Source of the DNA: Parapristionchus giblindavisi
Taxonomy: Eukaryota > Nematoda > Chromadorea > Rhabditida > Diplogasteridae
Direction of reading: 5' to 3'
Length of the DNA stretch: 64,000 nucleotides
Assembly: GCA_943737045.1 (NCBI GenBank)
Contig: CALSFV010000204.1
Coordinates: forward strand, 1,901,501 to 1,965,500
This document shows, in pieces, positions 12,192 through 30,488 of this stretch. The position numbers and the translations under genes are program-made. Within the stretch, counting starts at the first letter, position 1, and each line of letters opens with the position of its first letter. The notes below the pieces were generated by a model, which did no database searches, was not told the origin of the DNA, and saw only the letters and a list, made by a program, of their open reading frames with translations.

Positions 12192-12910
12192 TCTTTATGT
12201 GGTGACAGTAGCGGAAAACATATAATTTATTTATCTATTCGAGATATTCATTTTTTTCCAAGTCTCTACGTGTCAATTCAGTTACTTTGATAGCTAGTTG
12301 AATAACTATAATTGATTAATGAATGAATGAATGAATTAATTAATTATATTTTCAGGATGTACTGAAGGTTACGATGAGATTTTCACCAGAGGCAATGTGG
12401 AAGAACTCAACTTTGTCAAGTACTATCTCAAGTGAGCTTTCTCACCGTTACTCACACTGTTTTATAATTTTCTCAAATTAATGTCTCTAATAATAAGTAT
12501 TTCAAACTCTTACAGAGCTTGCTTTTCAATGTTTGATAATTTTGATAATTTTTCATGAATGTCTAAATTACAGGAAAGGTAAGGTGATCGCTGTTTGTAA
12601 CGCGGGCCAGCGGCCCACAGCCATCCAATTTCTGGCTTTGTGCGACCAGGGTCGACGTCTGACCGGAGAGGAAGTGGAAAAGTTCGTATTCTTTTTTTTA
12701 AGAAAAAATGGGCGGAGTTTAAAGGCACATCTCATTGTCAACTTATTGCTAATTTGAAACTCTCCGCTTTGATTATTCTCTCTCGCTTTCGTTGTCTTCG
12801 AGAGAGCGTTGACAGAGCGGAGAGTGAATTTTGCTCGGGGCCCTTAAACCCAAAATAACGATAATTTTTACAGGAACACCACGGATGACTGGGCTTTCTT
12901 GCTGAAGTGA
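6347..12910 (+). CDS. AIFM3: AIFM3-like Rieske/FAD-dependent oxidoreductase
   Basis: Eighteen exons: 6347-6388, 6719-6789, 7593-7702, 7921-8030, 8326-8452, 8743-8855, 8908-8988, 9197-9325, 9398-9491, 9660-9772, 9959-10039, 10236-10290, 10338-10405, 10692-10822, 11997-12098, 12356-12431, 12574-12681, 12874-12910; about 549 aa. An N-terminal Rieske domain has C65-x-H67 and C84-x2-H87, which ligate a 2Fe-2S cluster. It is followed by a pyridine-nucleotide-disulphide oxidoreductase fold: FAD motif GSGPAG near 152, NAD(P)H motif GAGFIG near 288, and FAD-binding 'VLAIGD' near 410. The C-terminal part keeps the family's 'IPFFWSLFF' segment. This order is typical of AIFM3, a flavoprotein linked to mitochondria in other animals; no targeting peptide is obvious here. 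All junctions keep frame except exon 14 to 15, which is one base off with canonical sites. The stop lies 174 bp from the convergent TSP1 gene. Confidence 0.88.
6455..6660. mobile_element. family A MITE interrupted by a family B MITE
   Basis: Family A left part runs to 'ggagagtgaaa', then family B occupies 6522-6642, then family A resumes with 'ctcggagtgtgcctttaa'. The junctions show TTAA on both sides, so B inserted into A. Lies in intron 1 of the AIFM3-like gene. Confidence 0.8.
6522..6642. mobile_element. family B hairpin MITE (TTAA ends)
   Basis: Family B definition: about 120 bp, with ends 'ttaaagggagcgtaacctc' and its complement, an inner 'tcaatggtctcttc' repeat, and a central 'tctctgttctctaacaacg'. 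Palindromic and non-coding. Target TTAA is seen at both ends. Seven copies lie in the window. Confidence 0.85.
7007..7345 (+). mobile_element. 3' end of a non-LTR (RTE-like) retrotransposon
   Basis: An open frame at 7007-7228 encodes 'PRRKRKRGKPAMRWRDEF' followed by a 'DRTRWRTL' block. That is the pattern found at the C-terminal tail of RTE-type reverse transcriptase polyproteins. No RT or endonuclease domain lies upstream, so it is 5'-truncated. The tail 'gagaaccctaatggcgaccc' recurs at 24190-24250 on the other strand. It sits in intron 2 of the AIFM3-like gene. Confidence 0.6.
8455..8583. mobile_element. palindromic MITE in intron 5
   Basis: 'tgtcaggggctgaggccgta' on the left faces 'tacggcctctgaca' on the right, with a central 'catgacgtcac' / 'gtgacgtcatg' palindrome. 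It begins within a few bases of the exon 5 donor. The motif around 'tgtcgacaaacg' also appears near 2170. Confidence 0.65.
9002..9086. mobile_element. family A hairpin MITE
   Basis: Lies in intron 7 of the AIFM3-like gene, starting about 13 bp after the splice donor; the outermost arms are missing. Confidence 0.8.
10128..10200 (+). repeat. retroposon tail fragment
   Basis: 'cctagcagtgatctcccg' plus 'caggacttcg' and a downstream 'atttacctttac'. Related stretches occur at 7295-7345 (plus) and 62593-62660 (minus, there with a run of 'aggtaa' hexamers). A shared 3' tail ending in short tandem repeats suggests a retroposon family. Confidence 0.5.
10527..10630. mobile_element. family A hairpin MITE, diverged
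   Basis: The core 'cgtagacaaagagcgcgaga' and 'gagtggagag' are recognisable; the left arm is eroded. In intron 13 of the AIFM3-like gene. Confidence 0.55.
10987..11098. mobile_element. family B hairpin MITE
   Basis: Intact inverted ends 'ttaaagggagcgttacctc' and 'gaggttacgctccctttaa'. It ends 15 bp from the minus-strand tRNA-Cys, on the tRNA's 3' side. Confidence 0.85.
11114..11185 (-). tRNA. tRNA-Cys (anticodon GCA)
   Basis: Reverse complement of the gene at 3401, base for base over the 72-nt cloverleaf, including a perfect T-stem. It lies antisense inside intron 14 of the AIFM3-like gene. On its 3' side a 'gttttgcc' and then a 'cattttaaa' T run can terminate Pol III. Confidence 0.95.
11321..11392 (+). 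tRNA. tRNA-Cys (anticodon GCA), T-stem variant
   Basis: Identical to the copy at 3401 except for one G-to-A change at about 11383 in the 3' strand of the T-stem (CCGAG instead of CCGGG), which creates a C-A mismatch. The anticodon GCA and acceptor stem are intact. Followed by a long T run from 11396. It forms an inverted pair with the tRNA at 11114, 135 bp apart. It could be functional or an early pseudogene. Confidence 0.85.
12113..12189. repeat. (AAT)n microsatellite
   Basis: About 25 uninterrupted ATA/AAT triplets in intron 15, starting 15 bp after the donor at 12099. Confidence 0.95.
12718..12847. mobile_element. family A hairpin MITE
   Basis: Nearly full length, from 'tttaaaggcacatc' to 'gctcggggcccttaaa'; it makes up most of the last intron (12682-12873) of the AIFM3-like gene. 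Confidence 0.85.
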
Positions 12911-13084
12911 TTTACCAAGATACAGTGTAAAGATGCTTTATCAAATATGCGATTGTATGAATTCAAGATAAATTATTATAAAGATAAAAATTATTGCACA
13001 TCGGAATGCATTGAAAGACAATACGTAAAACCCAAAATATTTTTTTTCTGAATTATTATCGTTCGTTTTTTTACTGTTTACAAA

Positions 13085-16000
13085 TCATAGTTCTTCCTTG
13101 CACAGATGTTTGCCATCCACTAGGGTTAGGCGCGCTCCCTTGCAGCAACTGAAATGCAATTTATTTAAAATATCATTAAAATATTGATTTTTTAAAAATT
13201 TTGAATAAAGACCAACCTGTGCTTTGGCGCCGCACACGGTTTTTCGGCGCACTTCTCACGCAGCTTACTCGATCCCCTGAGTATAGACATGATTATTTAT
13301 TTAATCTGCATGCTATACAATAATTCTAGAGTACATTTGCATGCTTTTTTTATACTATACTACTATAACCCGTGAGCAACTCATTATCGTTAGCATAATC
13401 ATCTTCGTGTATCGATTCATTTCGTTTCTTTTTCTTTTATCACACGTATCATTGTTTATTCATGAATACGTATAAATTATAAGCGAAATATATCATAGTA
13501 AAACATGCAAATGTACTCATAAAATTAGATATTAATGAATCAAAAGTAGTTATTAGTAGAGGCGAGATTCACTGTTTCGTCGGCCATTAGGTTCTAGGCA
13601 GTGAACCTCTACCCAATGGGGTTGGCCATCTTCAGTAGAACCCCCATTGAGTTAGATTACAAAAGGGTTCATTATGATAGTTATATAGCGAAAGCATGCA
13701 AAATCTCATTTATATTAGTACTATACTTCCCATTAATGATTAGCTCATTGCTCATCTCTACCGTACTCACTCGCACACACAGCCTTCGGGCAGACATTGT
13801 CGCGCGGCTACCACCCTCTCGCCGCACATTCCACACGTATCCGAACAATCGGAAGGTGGAACGCGTTCGAACGGCGACCACACACCACGACACGTTTTCA
13901 GTCCGATCTATGATTATTGATTTATTTCGCATTATTGATTGATCGTGTAGATCGGATTAACCTGTATCGGTTCACTGCTGGGCACGGCGTCTCGCAGAAT
14001 TGCTGGAGGTGGTTTATCAATCTTAAATATTTTAATTTTCTGCCGTGTATGAGGTCATCTCAATTATGTCTAATACACAGATAGAAAAAAGTGTACTAGA
14101 CAGTGCACAAGACCTGTGGTGTGTTATATTTTACATTTTTTGTGTTTTATTTAGCACTTTATAGGTGTTACTTTGCCAGTAGTAGTTACATTTTACACTT
14201 TCTTATGTGTGCGTAGCTGTACCTTATTTGTGGCCAGAGGATCCACGCAAGAGAAGGTCCCATGGATCAACATTTTTACATATTTTCCGCCTGAAATTAA
14301 GCTTTATTTAATTAAACGCTCACCCCAATCTAATTTCACTCTAAGCATTTTCCATACTCTCTCGCAGAAAAAAGCGAGAGAGTGTACTCATTGAGTACTA
14401 CTCAATATAATAATACAATACATCGGTACTTACAACAAGTCGGTTTGCCCAGTGGACACAATCCACTGCCACAGTCTTCATAGCGAACGGCCGCACCACT
14501 AAAATTAGAAGAGATCATCGATCCATCCTTGAAATTGTTCCGAATTTTGTCCAATGACATCCCAAAGAAGCTCTTACTATTCGAAATTTTTACCGAATTT
14601 TTAGTATTTTTAGTGCTTGAAGCAAAACTTACACGCATTTGCAGCCAAACGGGCGGCACTGTCTTCTCGCTGCCTCCCTCACTCCGCACATACCGCATTT
14701 CGCCGAGCATTCCGATTGGGGGATCTAAATTATAAACGACTATTGATCTAAATCAATCGATATTCCAAAAACCAATCGATAATTATGTCAAACCTCCTCC
14801 CATTCGCTCCACTCACACACTTCAATTGGACCATCGAGAAGTCGGAGCGCTTCCTGAATGTTGATTGATCTTTGGTTTTTGATCTTTGATCTTTGGTCCT
14901 ACCGCAATTTGTCTTCGCTGCTTTTTCAAATCTTTCTGCTCATTTATCTTCTTACGCACTTCAGCGCCGAGTGAATCTCTGCTTTTAACTTGTTGGATCG
15001 GACCCTGGAACAATCAAAAATGTACCCCGCCTTTTTGATCTTCGACCTTTGTTTTTGTTCTTTGATCCAACCAAGCGTTGATCAAAGTTTGATCTTTGAT
15101 TCATAGTAAAATCTGCTTATGAATCAGCGTTACGCTTCCTTTACTTCCCTCACACCTTCCTCGTTTATGTTTCACTTGTCACATCTTTTGGATTAGGATA
15201 ATAAAATAAAAAAATAACATAAATAAATAAAAACATTCGTGAAATCATCGTGTGAAATCAAACAGCATGATCGTTCATCACTGGCTGACAAGATGATTGG
15301 TTAATGGAATAGTAAGTTCGATGGGAATTAGTAAGCATTTCGATTTTCAGTATAATAGTCGAGGTTGAAACATACCTCGACACACTGCATCTTCCTATCC
15401 ACCCATCCTTTATGGAATCCATCACAGCAAGGTTTTCGGGGAATTTTGCACATTTTCGGAGCACACGACTCGAACAGGGAGTCATCGCCACTATAACGAA
15501 ATTTGATAAAGCTCCTTTATTTGCACAGCTCGTGAGGCGTCGTTCCGTGCAATGACGGTTGGGTAAGTCCGAGCTAATATTCTGATGTTCTAGTCTCTTT
15601 AATTTTCTTTAATATTCTCTCTGACAATGCTATTATGAGGGTGTGGAAAAAATTGGGTGTGCAAAAAATTTGTAATATGGATGCATTTATTGTTTGAGAA
15701 CTTACAAAGTTCTTCGCACCTTGTAAGTTCTTCTTTCCTAACTATACAACTAGATATACCTGCACTCGCATCCTTTCGGCACGCACTCTCTGAAGGCCGA
15801 TCTCCGCTTTCCGCACATACCGCACGAGTCCGAACAAGTAGATATGGTATCCTGTTTCAAATTTCTTAAATTAAAATATGAAATATTGATTTTTCGATTT
15901 AAATTGCGATTTTTCGATAAAAATCATACCTGCTTCCACTCGCTCCAGCTGCCCACGCACACTTGGCCACGCGTCGATGGCTCAAACTGAAAATCGAAAT

Positions 16001-17236
16001 GAAAAATTGATATCTGTCTAAAATCAATAATTTTGCGGAGAGGTCAGGAAGATGAAACGAGAAAAAATTCTGATGAAACCTGATCGACAGCGACGCAGAC
16101 GAACTTCCTATCGACGAGATCCTTCCGAAAGCCCTTGCAACACGTGGGACGAGGGAACTGAGGAAACCACATTTACCACATTTCATCAACCTAATGTGAA
16201 ACTCTCTGCTTTGGTCACACTCTCTCACCTTATTTGTCTGCGAGAGTATTGCCAATGCGGAGAGTCAAATTAGGCTTGTTGTGCCTTTATAGACGGCCTA
16301 TCTGGAAAAGTATGTTACCTTGCAAGGAGCCGTCCCGCAGATCTCGATACGCGTCTCGCGATTGCCACTGAAATTTTGCTCCATGAAATATAAAATAAAT
16401 CAATGATATTGATTTATCGATTAGTATTCTTCACCTGCATGTGCAATTACTGCACAGACAACGTCTGGAGAGTTGAATGCGACCGCACGCGCCGCAGTCG
16501 TTACTGCATTCGCGTCTGTTGGAATTATTGATTAATCGTATTATTTTTGCGATCTTATGAGGTGGAATTGTAAACAAATATGCAACATTTTGAAAATCAT
16601 TTTCACTGTTTCGCTGCTGAATAATTTTTATTGTGTTGATTGATTTTTTTTATTGTATTGAATGATTTCGTGACAACCAATAAGAGCCAAATAATGTTTT
16701 TTTTCTTCTCCATGTTCAATACATTATTCAAAACCGAAAAATGCATAACGAACGACACAGTCCAATTGCTCCAACGTTCCTCTGTGTCAACTTCTACAAC
16801 GTCATTCGTCGTCTGTAGTGCCGCACTCGATACACCATGGACTTGACTCGGACGTGAAACATTGCCAGAGGGACTCACTTCCCGAACGATGGTGTCGGTG
16901 GCAATGGCACTGTGAACTCGGAATTGTGATTAGTTGCAAATCTATGTATGACAAAGTTTCACTGTGAGAAATAAACAGATCTCTTGTATCACATAGTCAC
17001 CCGCAGAAAATACTGTATATGTTTTGTAGACACTTAACCATATTTTTATGACACTCCAGATTCAGAGGCAACTCTGGCTACAAGGCCGAAGTTTGAATTT
17101 GATAAAGATTGTTTTAGTAATACTAATAATAATCGTATTCACATCTTATTCTAGCCACCGCATCAAAACTTAAACTGACAAAATACCTGGTAAAACCCAG
17201 TAGAAATAAGACGATCTTCAAAGCGTCACAACTCAT
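13085..17236 (-). CDS. secreted protein with four TSP1-like repeats
   Basis: Fifteen exons in transcription order: 17236-17187, 16515-16435, 16367-16319, 16157-16080, 15986-15930, 15851-15760, 15490-15376, 15004-14903, 14853-14794, 14724-14633, 14498-14434, 14290-14223, 13907-13771, 13276-13217, 13148-13085. They join in one frame for 389 aa. Exon 1 encodes a hydrophobic signal-peptide-like start (M-S-C-D-A-L-K-I-V-L-F-L-L-G-F). The rest is four cysteine-rich repeats. Each full unit has a 'CxxxWSxW' entry (VCVGSWSEW, VCEWSEW, TCRGVWSPF), a 'CSxxCGMCG' core, a 'C.C' pair and a closing 'PxCC.G' block; the first repeat lacks the tryptophan entry. This resembles thrombospondin type 1 domains of nematode extracellular proteins. 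Function unknown; probably an extracellular matrix or cuticle-associated factor. The start codon is the only one giving a signal peptide in frame. Confidence 0.82.
13962..14002 (-). pseudogene. relic exon inside the TSP1-repeat gene
   Basis: A 41-bp stretch with good acceptor (ctccag) and donor (gttaat) encodes QFCETPCPAVNRYR. It is clearly similar to KCAEKPCAAPKH in the penultimate exon. Including it shifts the frame and gives a stop at once, whereas the flanking exons join perfectly without it. It looks like the remnant of a duplicated repeat, or a poison exon. Confidence 0.6.
14313..14390. mobile_element. family A hairpin MITE, truncated
   Basis: Left arm 'accccaatctaatttcact' and the central hairpin remain; the right arm is lost after 'gagagagtgtact'. 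In an intron of the TSP1-repeat gene. Confidence 0.65.
14866..15105. repeat. (GATCTTT)n heptamer patches
   Basis: Short runs of the heptamer GATCTTT fill introns at about 14866-14898 and 15030-15105. The same heptamer recurs in introns of the TWK gene (20030, 22999, 24537, 24616, 27181, 27489, 29320), at 49420, and as its complement at 36106, 42365 and 54915. Confidence 0.8.
16187..16291. mobile_element. family A hairpin MITE
   Basis: Complete core with 'aacctaatgtgaaactctct' on the left and 'ggagagtcaaattagg' on the right, in an intron of the TSP1-repeat gene. Confidence 0.8.
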
Positions 17237-17632
17237 CCAAATCCTCTTGCAAATGTACTCATAGTTTGGTCCTTAACAATTTCCATTTTCTACCCTTCCC
17301 TCTCTAACTACCTGCACTCTCCTCGTTTACCCTTATCTCTCACCTACTTACCCAATATCCATGCTCTTCATAATTCGGTTATCCTAACAGAACGAGTTTG
17401 CTCGTTTTGCTACTTTCTTTTCACTCTTGGGAGGTTCTAAAGAAGGGGATGTAGAATGAGCTTTGAGGAAACCACATTGGACATGCAGCCATATTAGCAT
17501 CTATTTGATTTGCAGTTTAGTGTACAGTGGCTGGTTGGGAGCCGTAGCTAACAGATCATAAAGATGCATACTAGACATGTCCACTGTGCATTGTTTCGGC
17601 CTTTTTTTCTGAACAAGAGCGCCTGATCTATG

Positions 17633-17775
17633 GGCACTAGGTCGAATGAGAACCGATGAATAATAACCGACTGTATTTTTGCATATCTTGTCTATTCATT
17701 AGCACCTGTTTCTCATATGCAAATGGTTATCATTCAGTCGGTTATTATTCATCGGTTCTCATTCGACCTAGTGCC
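17633..17775. mobile_element. palindromic MITE family G, copy 2
   Basis: Almost perfect inverted repeat: 'ggcactaggtcgaatgagaa' ... 'aataataaccgact' faces 'agtcggttattatt' ... 'ttctcattcgacctagtgcc'. Central 'atatgcaaatggttatcat' is shared with the copy at 2293. Confidence 0.85.
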
Positions 17776-18076
17776 GATCTATGCTCCCGATCTAAAATCT
17801 ATACAGGACGTACGATGGAGCGTTACAATCAAGATAGTTTGTTTAGTGATCGACCGTCGTGGCATCCAAAGTATTGGGGGGGGGATACATAAAGTGTGTG
17901 TATTCCATTGAACTTCTCGATTGTTTGCAAAATTCTCGCCGTTCCCAAGGACAGCAAAAAGTGCAGAGACAGTCTGTGCCGATGAAACCTTTTCAACTAT
18001 TTGACAGTTTAATTAGTGGATGTTTACAATCAACCGTATTCGCTAGAGTCTAGTCGTTCAAAAGATAACTCCACCT

Positions 18077-18198
18077 TTAAAGGGAGCGTAACCTCACTCA
18101 ATGGTCTCTTCATTGCGCACACTATTTCTCTGTTCTCTAACAACGAGAGAGCATTGCGCGTCGAAGAGACCATTGAGTGAGGTTACACTTCCTTTAAA
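18077..18198. mobile_element. family B hairpin MITE
   Basis: Full-length copy that abuts a family A copy; the two share the 'tttaaa' at 18193-18198. Confidence 0.85.
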
Positions 18199-18310
18199 GG
18201 CGCACGCTAATCTGACTCTCTGCTCTGACAATGCTCTCTCACAGACAAAGAAAGCGAGAGAGTGTGGCCAGAGCGGAGAGTTTCGGATTGGCTCGTGGTG
18301 TGCCTTTGAG
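18193..18310. mobile_element. family A hairpin MITE
   Basis: Full-length copy from 'tttaaaggcgcacgctaat' to 'ctcgtggtgtgcctttga', immediately downstream of a family B copy. Confidence 0.85.
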
Positions 18311-18617
18311 GAATGCGAGCGAGGCAAGGCACTAGTGCGATAAAAAATAAGTTTCACGAGTCGAAGAAAAGGTTGGAACTGCTAACGTAGAACAATGATG
18401 AATTTGCAATCAATTAGAAAAAAACAAAATATTGCAGCGAGTACTCATTTTGATACAACAGTTTTACTTTCCACTTTGTCGAAACTCTCTCACTTCCTCC
18501 GTCTGGGACAGGGCGAAATGATAGCAGATACATGAGCAATGCACTGATAATCAGCATGGTCTGGCTACTGAGGATCAGTTTTCCCTCTTTTCTCTCGATA
18601 TTACTGGATAACTAGCA

Positions 18618-18739
18618 TTAAAGGGACCGAAACCTTTGTAAACGGCCTCTTCAAAGGTCTACGCTCTCTAGTTGTTAGAGAACAGAGAAATAGTGTGCGC
18701 AATGAAGAGACCATTGAGAGAGGTCACTGTCCCTTTAAA
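18618..18739. mobile_element. family B-related hairpin MITE
   Basis: Ends 'ttaaagggaccgaaaccttt' and 'gaggtcactgtccctttaa'. The left arm resembles the related element at 30873, while the right arm is typical of B, so this copy looks chimeric. Confidence 0.7.
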
Positions 18740-18997
18740 GATGGGGACACACGAAAAGAATGATTGGCTCCTACCACGATGGGAATCATTATAAAAGAAA
18801 TAGTATGTGGTGACTTATATGACTTTTGCTACCATCCTGTCTTCACAGTTTATTCACGAAAATATTCGTGGGACACCACCTTTAACGATGAGAATCAACG
18901 AAGAAGCAATGGATACAATGGAGCATTACAGTGAAGGTAACACATGTATAGGTCATTCCTGTTGATTTAATCCTCTATCAGAACTATTCCTTAGTAA

Positions 18998-19149
18998 GTA
19001 CGCTCACAGAAAAATCCCTTATATTTAAGGGGAATAATTCCCTAGTAAGAAACCCATTACACACAAGGGATTCTCAACAGATAAGCGAATTATTCCCTAA
19101 GGGAAATGTAGTTCTGTAACTTCCCTAAGGGAAATTTCTGTGAGTGTAC
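18998..19149. mobile_element. palindromic MITE with CTCACAGAAA ends
   Basis: 'gtacgctcacagaaaaatcc' at the left pairs with 'gggaa..tttctgtgagtgtac' at the right, and inner 'aattccctag' repeats also pair. No coding capacity. Confidence 0.7.
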
Positions 19150-19297
19150 CTTACTATCATTAAGTACAACTCCCTATCTTCTAGGATGAACATGAGCTTA
19201 TGATTGTCCTTATTATTGTCCACTTCGCGGGACGTGTCTCACTCACTTATCTCATAAGTTTGTGTAGACAAAGGTGCGTCGCAGGGTAGACGATAGT

Positions 19298-19412
19298 GAT
19301 ACTCTCTACCTCTACCTCTACCTCTACCTCTACCTCTACCTCTACCTCTACCTCTACCTCTACCTCTACCTCTACCTCTACCTTTACCTCTACCTCTACC
19401 TCTACCTCTACC
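19298..19412. repeat. (CTCTAC)n hexamer satellite
   Basis: About 19 tandem CTCTAC units with one interruption near 19382. On the minus strand it would read as an Arg-Gly run, but nothing suggests that it is translated. Confidence 0.95.
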
Positions 19413-20003
19413 TCTGACTCCCGATCGAGATACAGAAATACAGTGGGAAATGGGTGAGTCAGAATGCGAAGGTGGCGATTGATGTGAGAGTAGAAGATAA
19501 AGATTGAGATAGACAGAGGATGAGGAGATACACTTCACTATAAGCAAAGAGATAGAATGAGAGTACATGGAGGGAGAGGGAGAGATTCTATAGAGGGAGG
19601 GATCCAAGAGGGAGAGGGAGAGATCCTAGAGGGAGAGGGAGGACGAAGTTGGATTGTCTTAATTCTTTTCTTCGTGCGCACCTCACATTATCAGCTTCTG
19701 TTGTGCACTTATCGATTATTGAGTGGTTTTTTTTAATGATTGTATCGATTTTTGAAATTAATTTTCTGTGGTTAATCCACGATAAAAGATAGATCGCAAC
19801 TTATTATGACATCTTTTATAAGTGATGCCATAATAATTTTTTTAATGGGAGTGGTTTCGAAGTCGCTTTTCTTATTTCCGTGAACTATTTCAAGTTGCTT
19901 TTTGTTTTTGCTAAAATGCAATATAAGCAGAAACTCATCCGCAAGAGGTTCAACAAACGTCAAACCCGCCCTCAGGGGCCTCTCACACCTACCATCAGTG
20001 ATC

Positions 20004-29736
<9,733 letters not shown>

Positions 29737-30488
29737 CAAAAGCATAGTGCAACATGAAATGTGACAAAAGGATAGAAATAGAGATAGGAACGAGGAGAGG
29801 AAAGGAGCTAGGGACATCTAAACCACATTTGTTTATTCCCTAGAAAAGTCTACCTAGGAAATGCTTCTCTTATAGATCAGGGAATTCGACCCCTATGGGG
29901 GGGGAATTGCTACTAGGGAAATTTTCTCTGCGTAGATACGGATAGAGATAAGGTGATAAAGGGAGATAAATCAATAGTGAAACGAGAAAAGAATAACATG
30001 ATACACGAGCAAAAATAAAGGTACAAAAAGAGTTGGAAATGTGAGTGCGATAGTACAGAGACAAGGTCATTGTGAGGATACGGTAACGTTGGCGTACTGT
30101 AGATGAAATACGCAGATGAAGGGTGGGAACGATGGAGATGGGTAACGATATACTGAGATACAGATAGATGCCAAGAGCAAGAACAGTTCGAAAGAGATTG
30201 AGACAAAGAGGGTACTGTAGCCAGGAGAGGTACTGTAGTTAGAGAGAGGGTACTATAGCCAGAGAGAAAGATAAGAAACTGTAGCCAGAGGCGAGGGTAA
30301 TGTAGCCAAAGGGAAAGTAGGAGGGGTATTGTAGTTAGAGATAGGATACTGTAGCCAGAGGCGAGGGTACTGTAGACAGAGTGGAAATAGGAGATGTACT
30401 GTAGTTAGAGAGAGGGTACTGTAGACAGATAGAGAGATAGGATACTGTAGCCAGAGCCGAGGGTACTGTAGCTAATCTCATCTCCTAA
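29737..30488. other. convergent intergenic region with TACTGTAG repeats
   Basis: Separates the TWK and AT-hook gene stops. From about 30210 to 30475 the sequence is a degenerate tandem array of ~30-bp units built on 'tactgtag' plus 'ccagaggcgagg' or 'ttagagagaggg'. A weak palindrome with 'ctagggaaa' lies near 29840-29935. No gene is visible. Confidence 0.7.

Larger units (their letters stand above)
17237..20003. other. divergent intergenic region between TSP1 and TWK genes
   Basis: Carries the presumed promoters of both divergent genes, but no core element can be singled out. Most recognisable content is repetitive: a family G MITE, two B and one A MITEs, a 'ctcacagaaa'-ended hairpin, and a hexamer satellite. 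An open frame just upstream of the TWK ATG (19918 onward) reads through in a different frame and would be a uORF if transcribed. Confidence 0.6.

Noticed and set aside
16879..16909. 31-bp candidate exon between the signal exon and the first TSP1 repeat
   Set aside because: Has splice-like ends, but including it breaks frame; exon 17236-17187 joins 16515-16435 directly in frame.
18840..18960. Short exon-like stretch upstream of the TWK gene
   Set aside because: No phase-compatible join to the TWK exons and no domain; it could be untranslated leader, but this is not supported.
19239..19607. Minus-strand frame with a long Arg-Gly run resembling an RGG protein
   Set aside because: The run is entirely a CTCTAC hexamer satellite and the flanks look non-coding.
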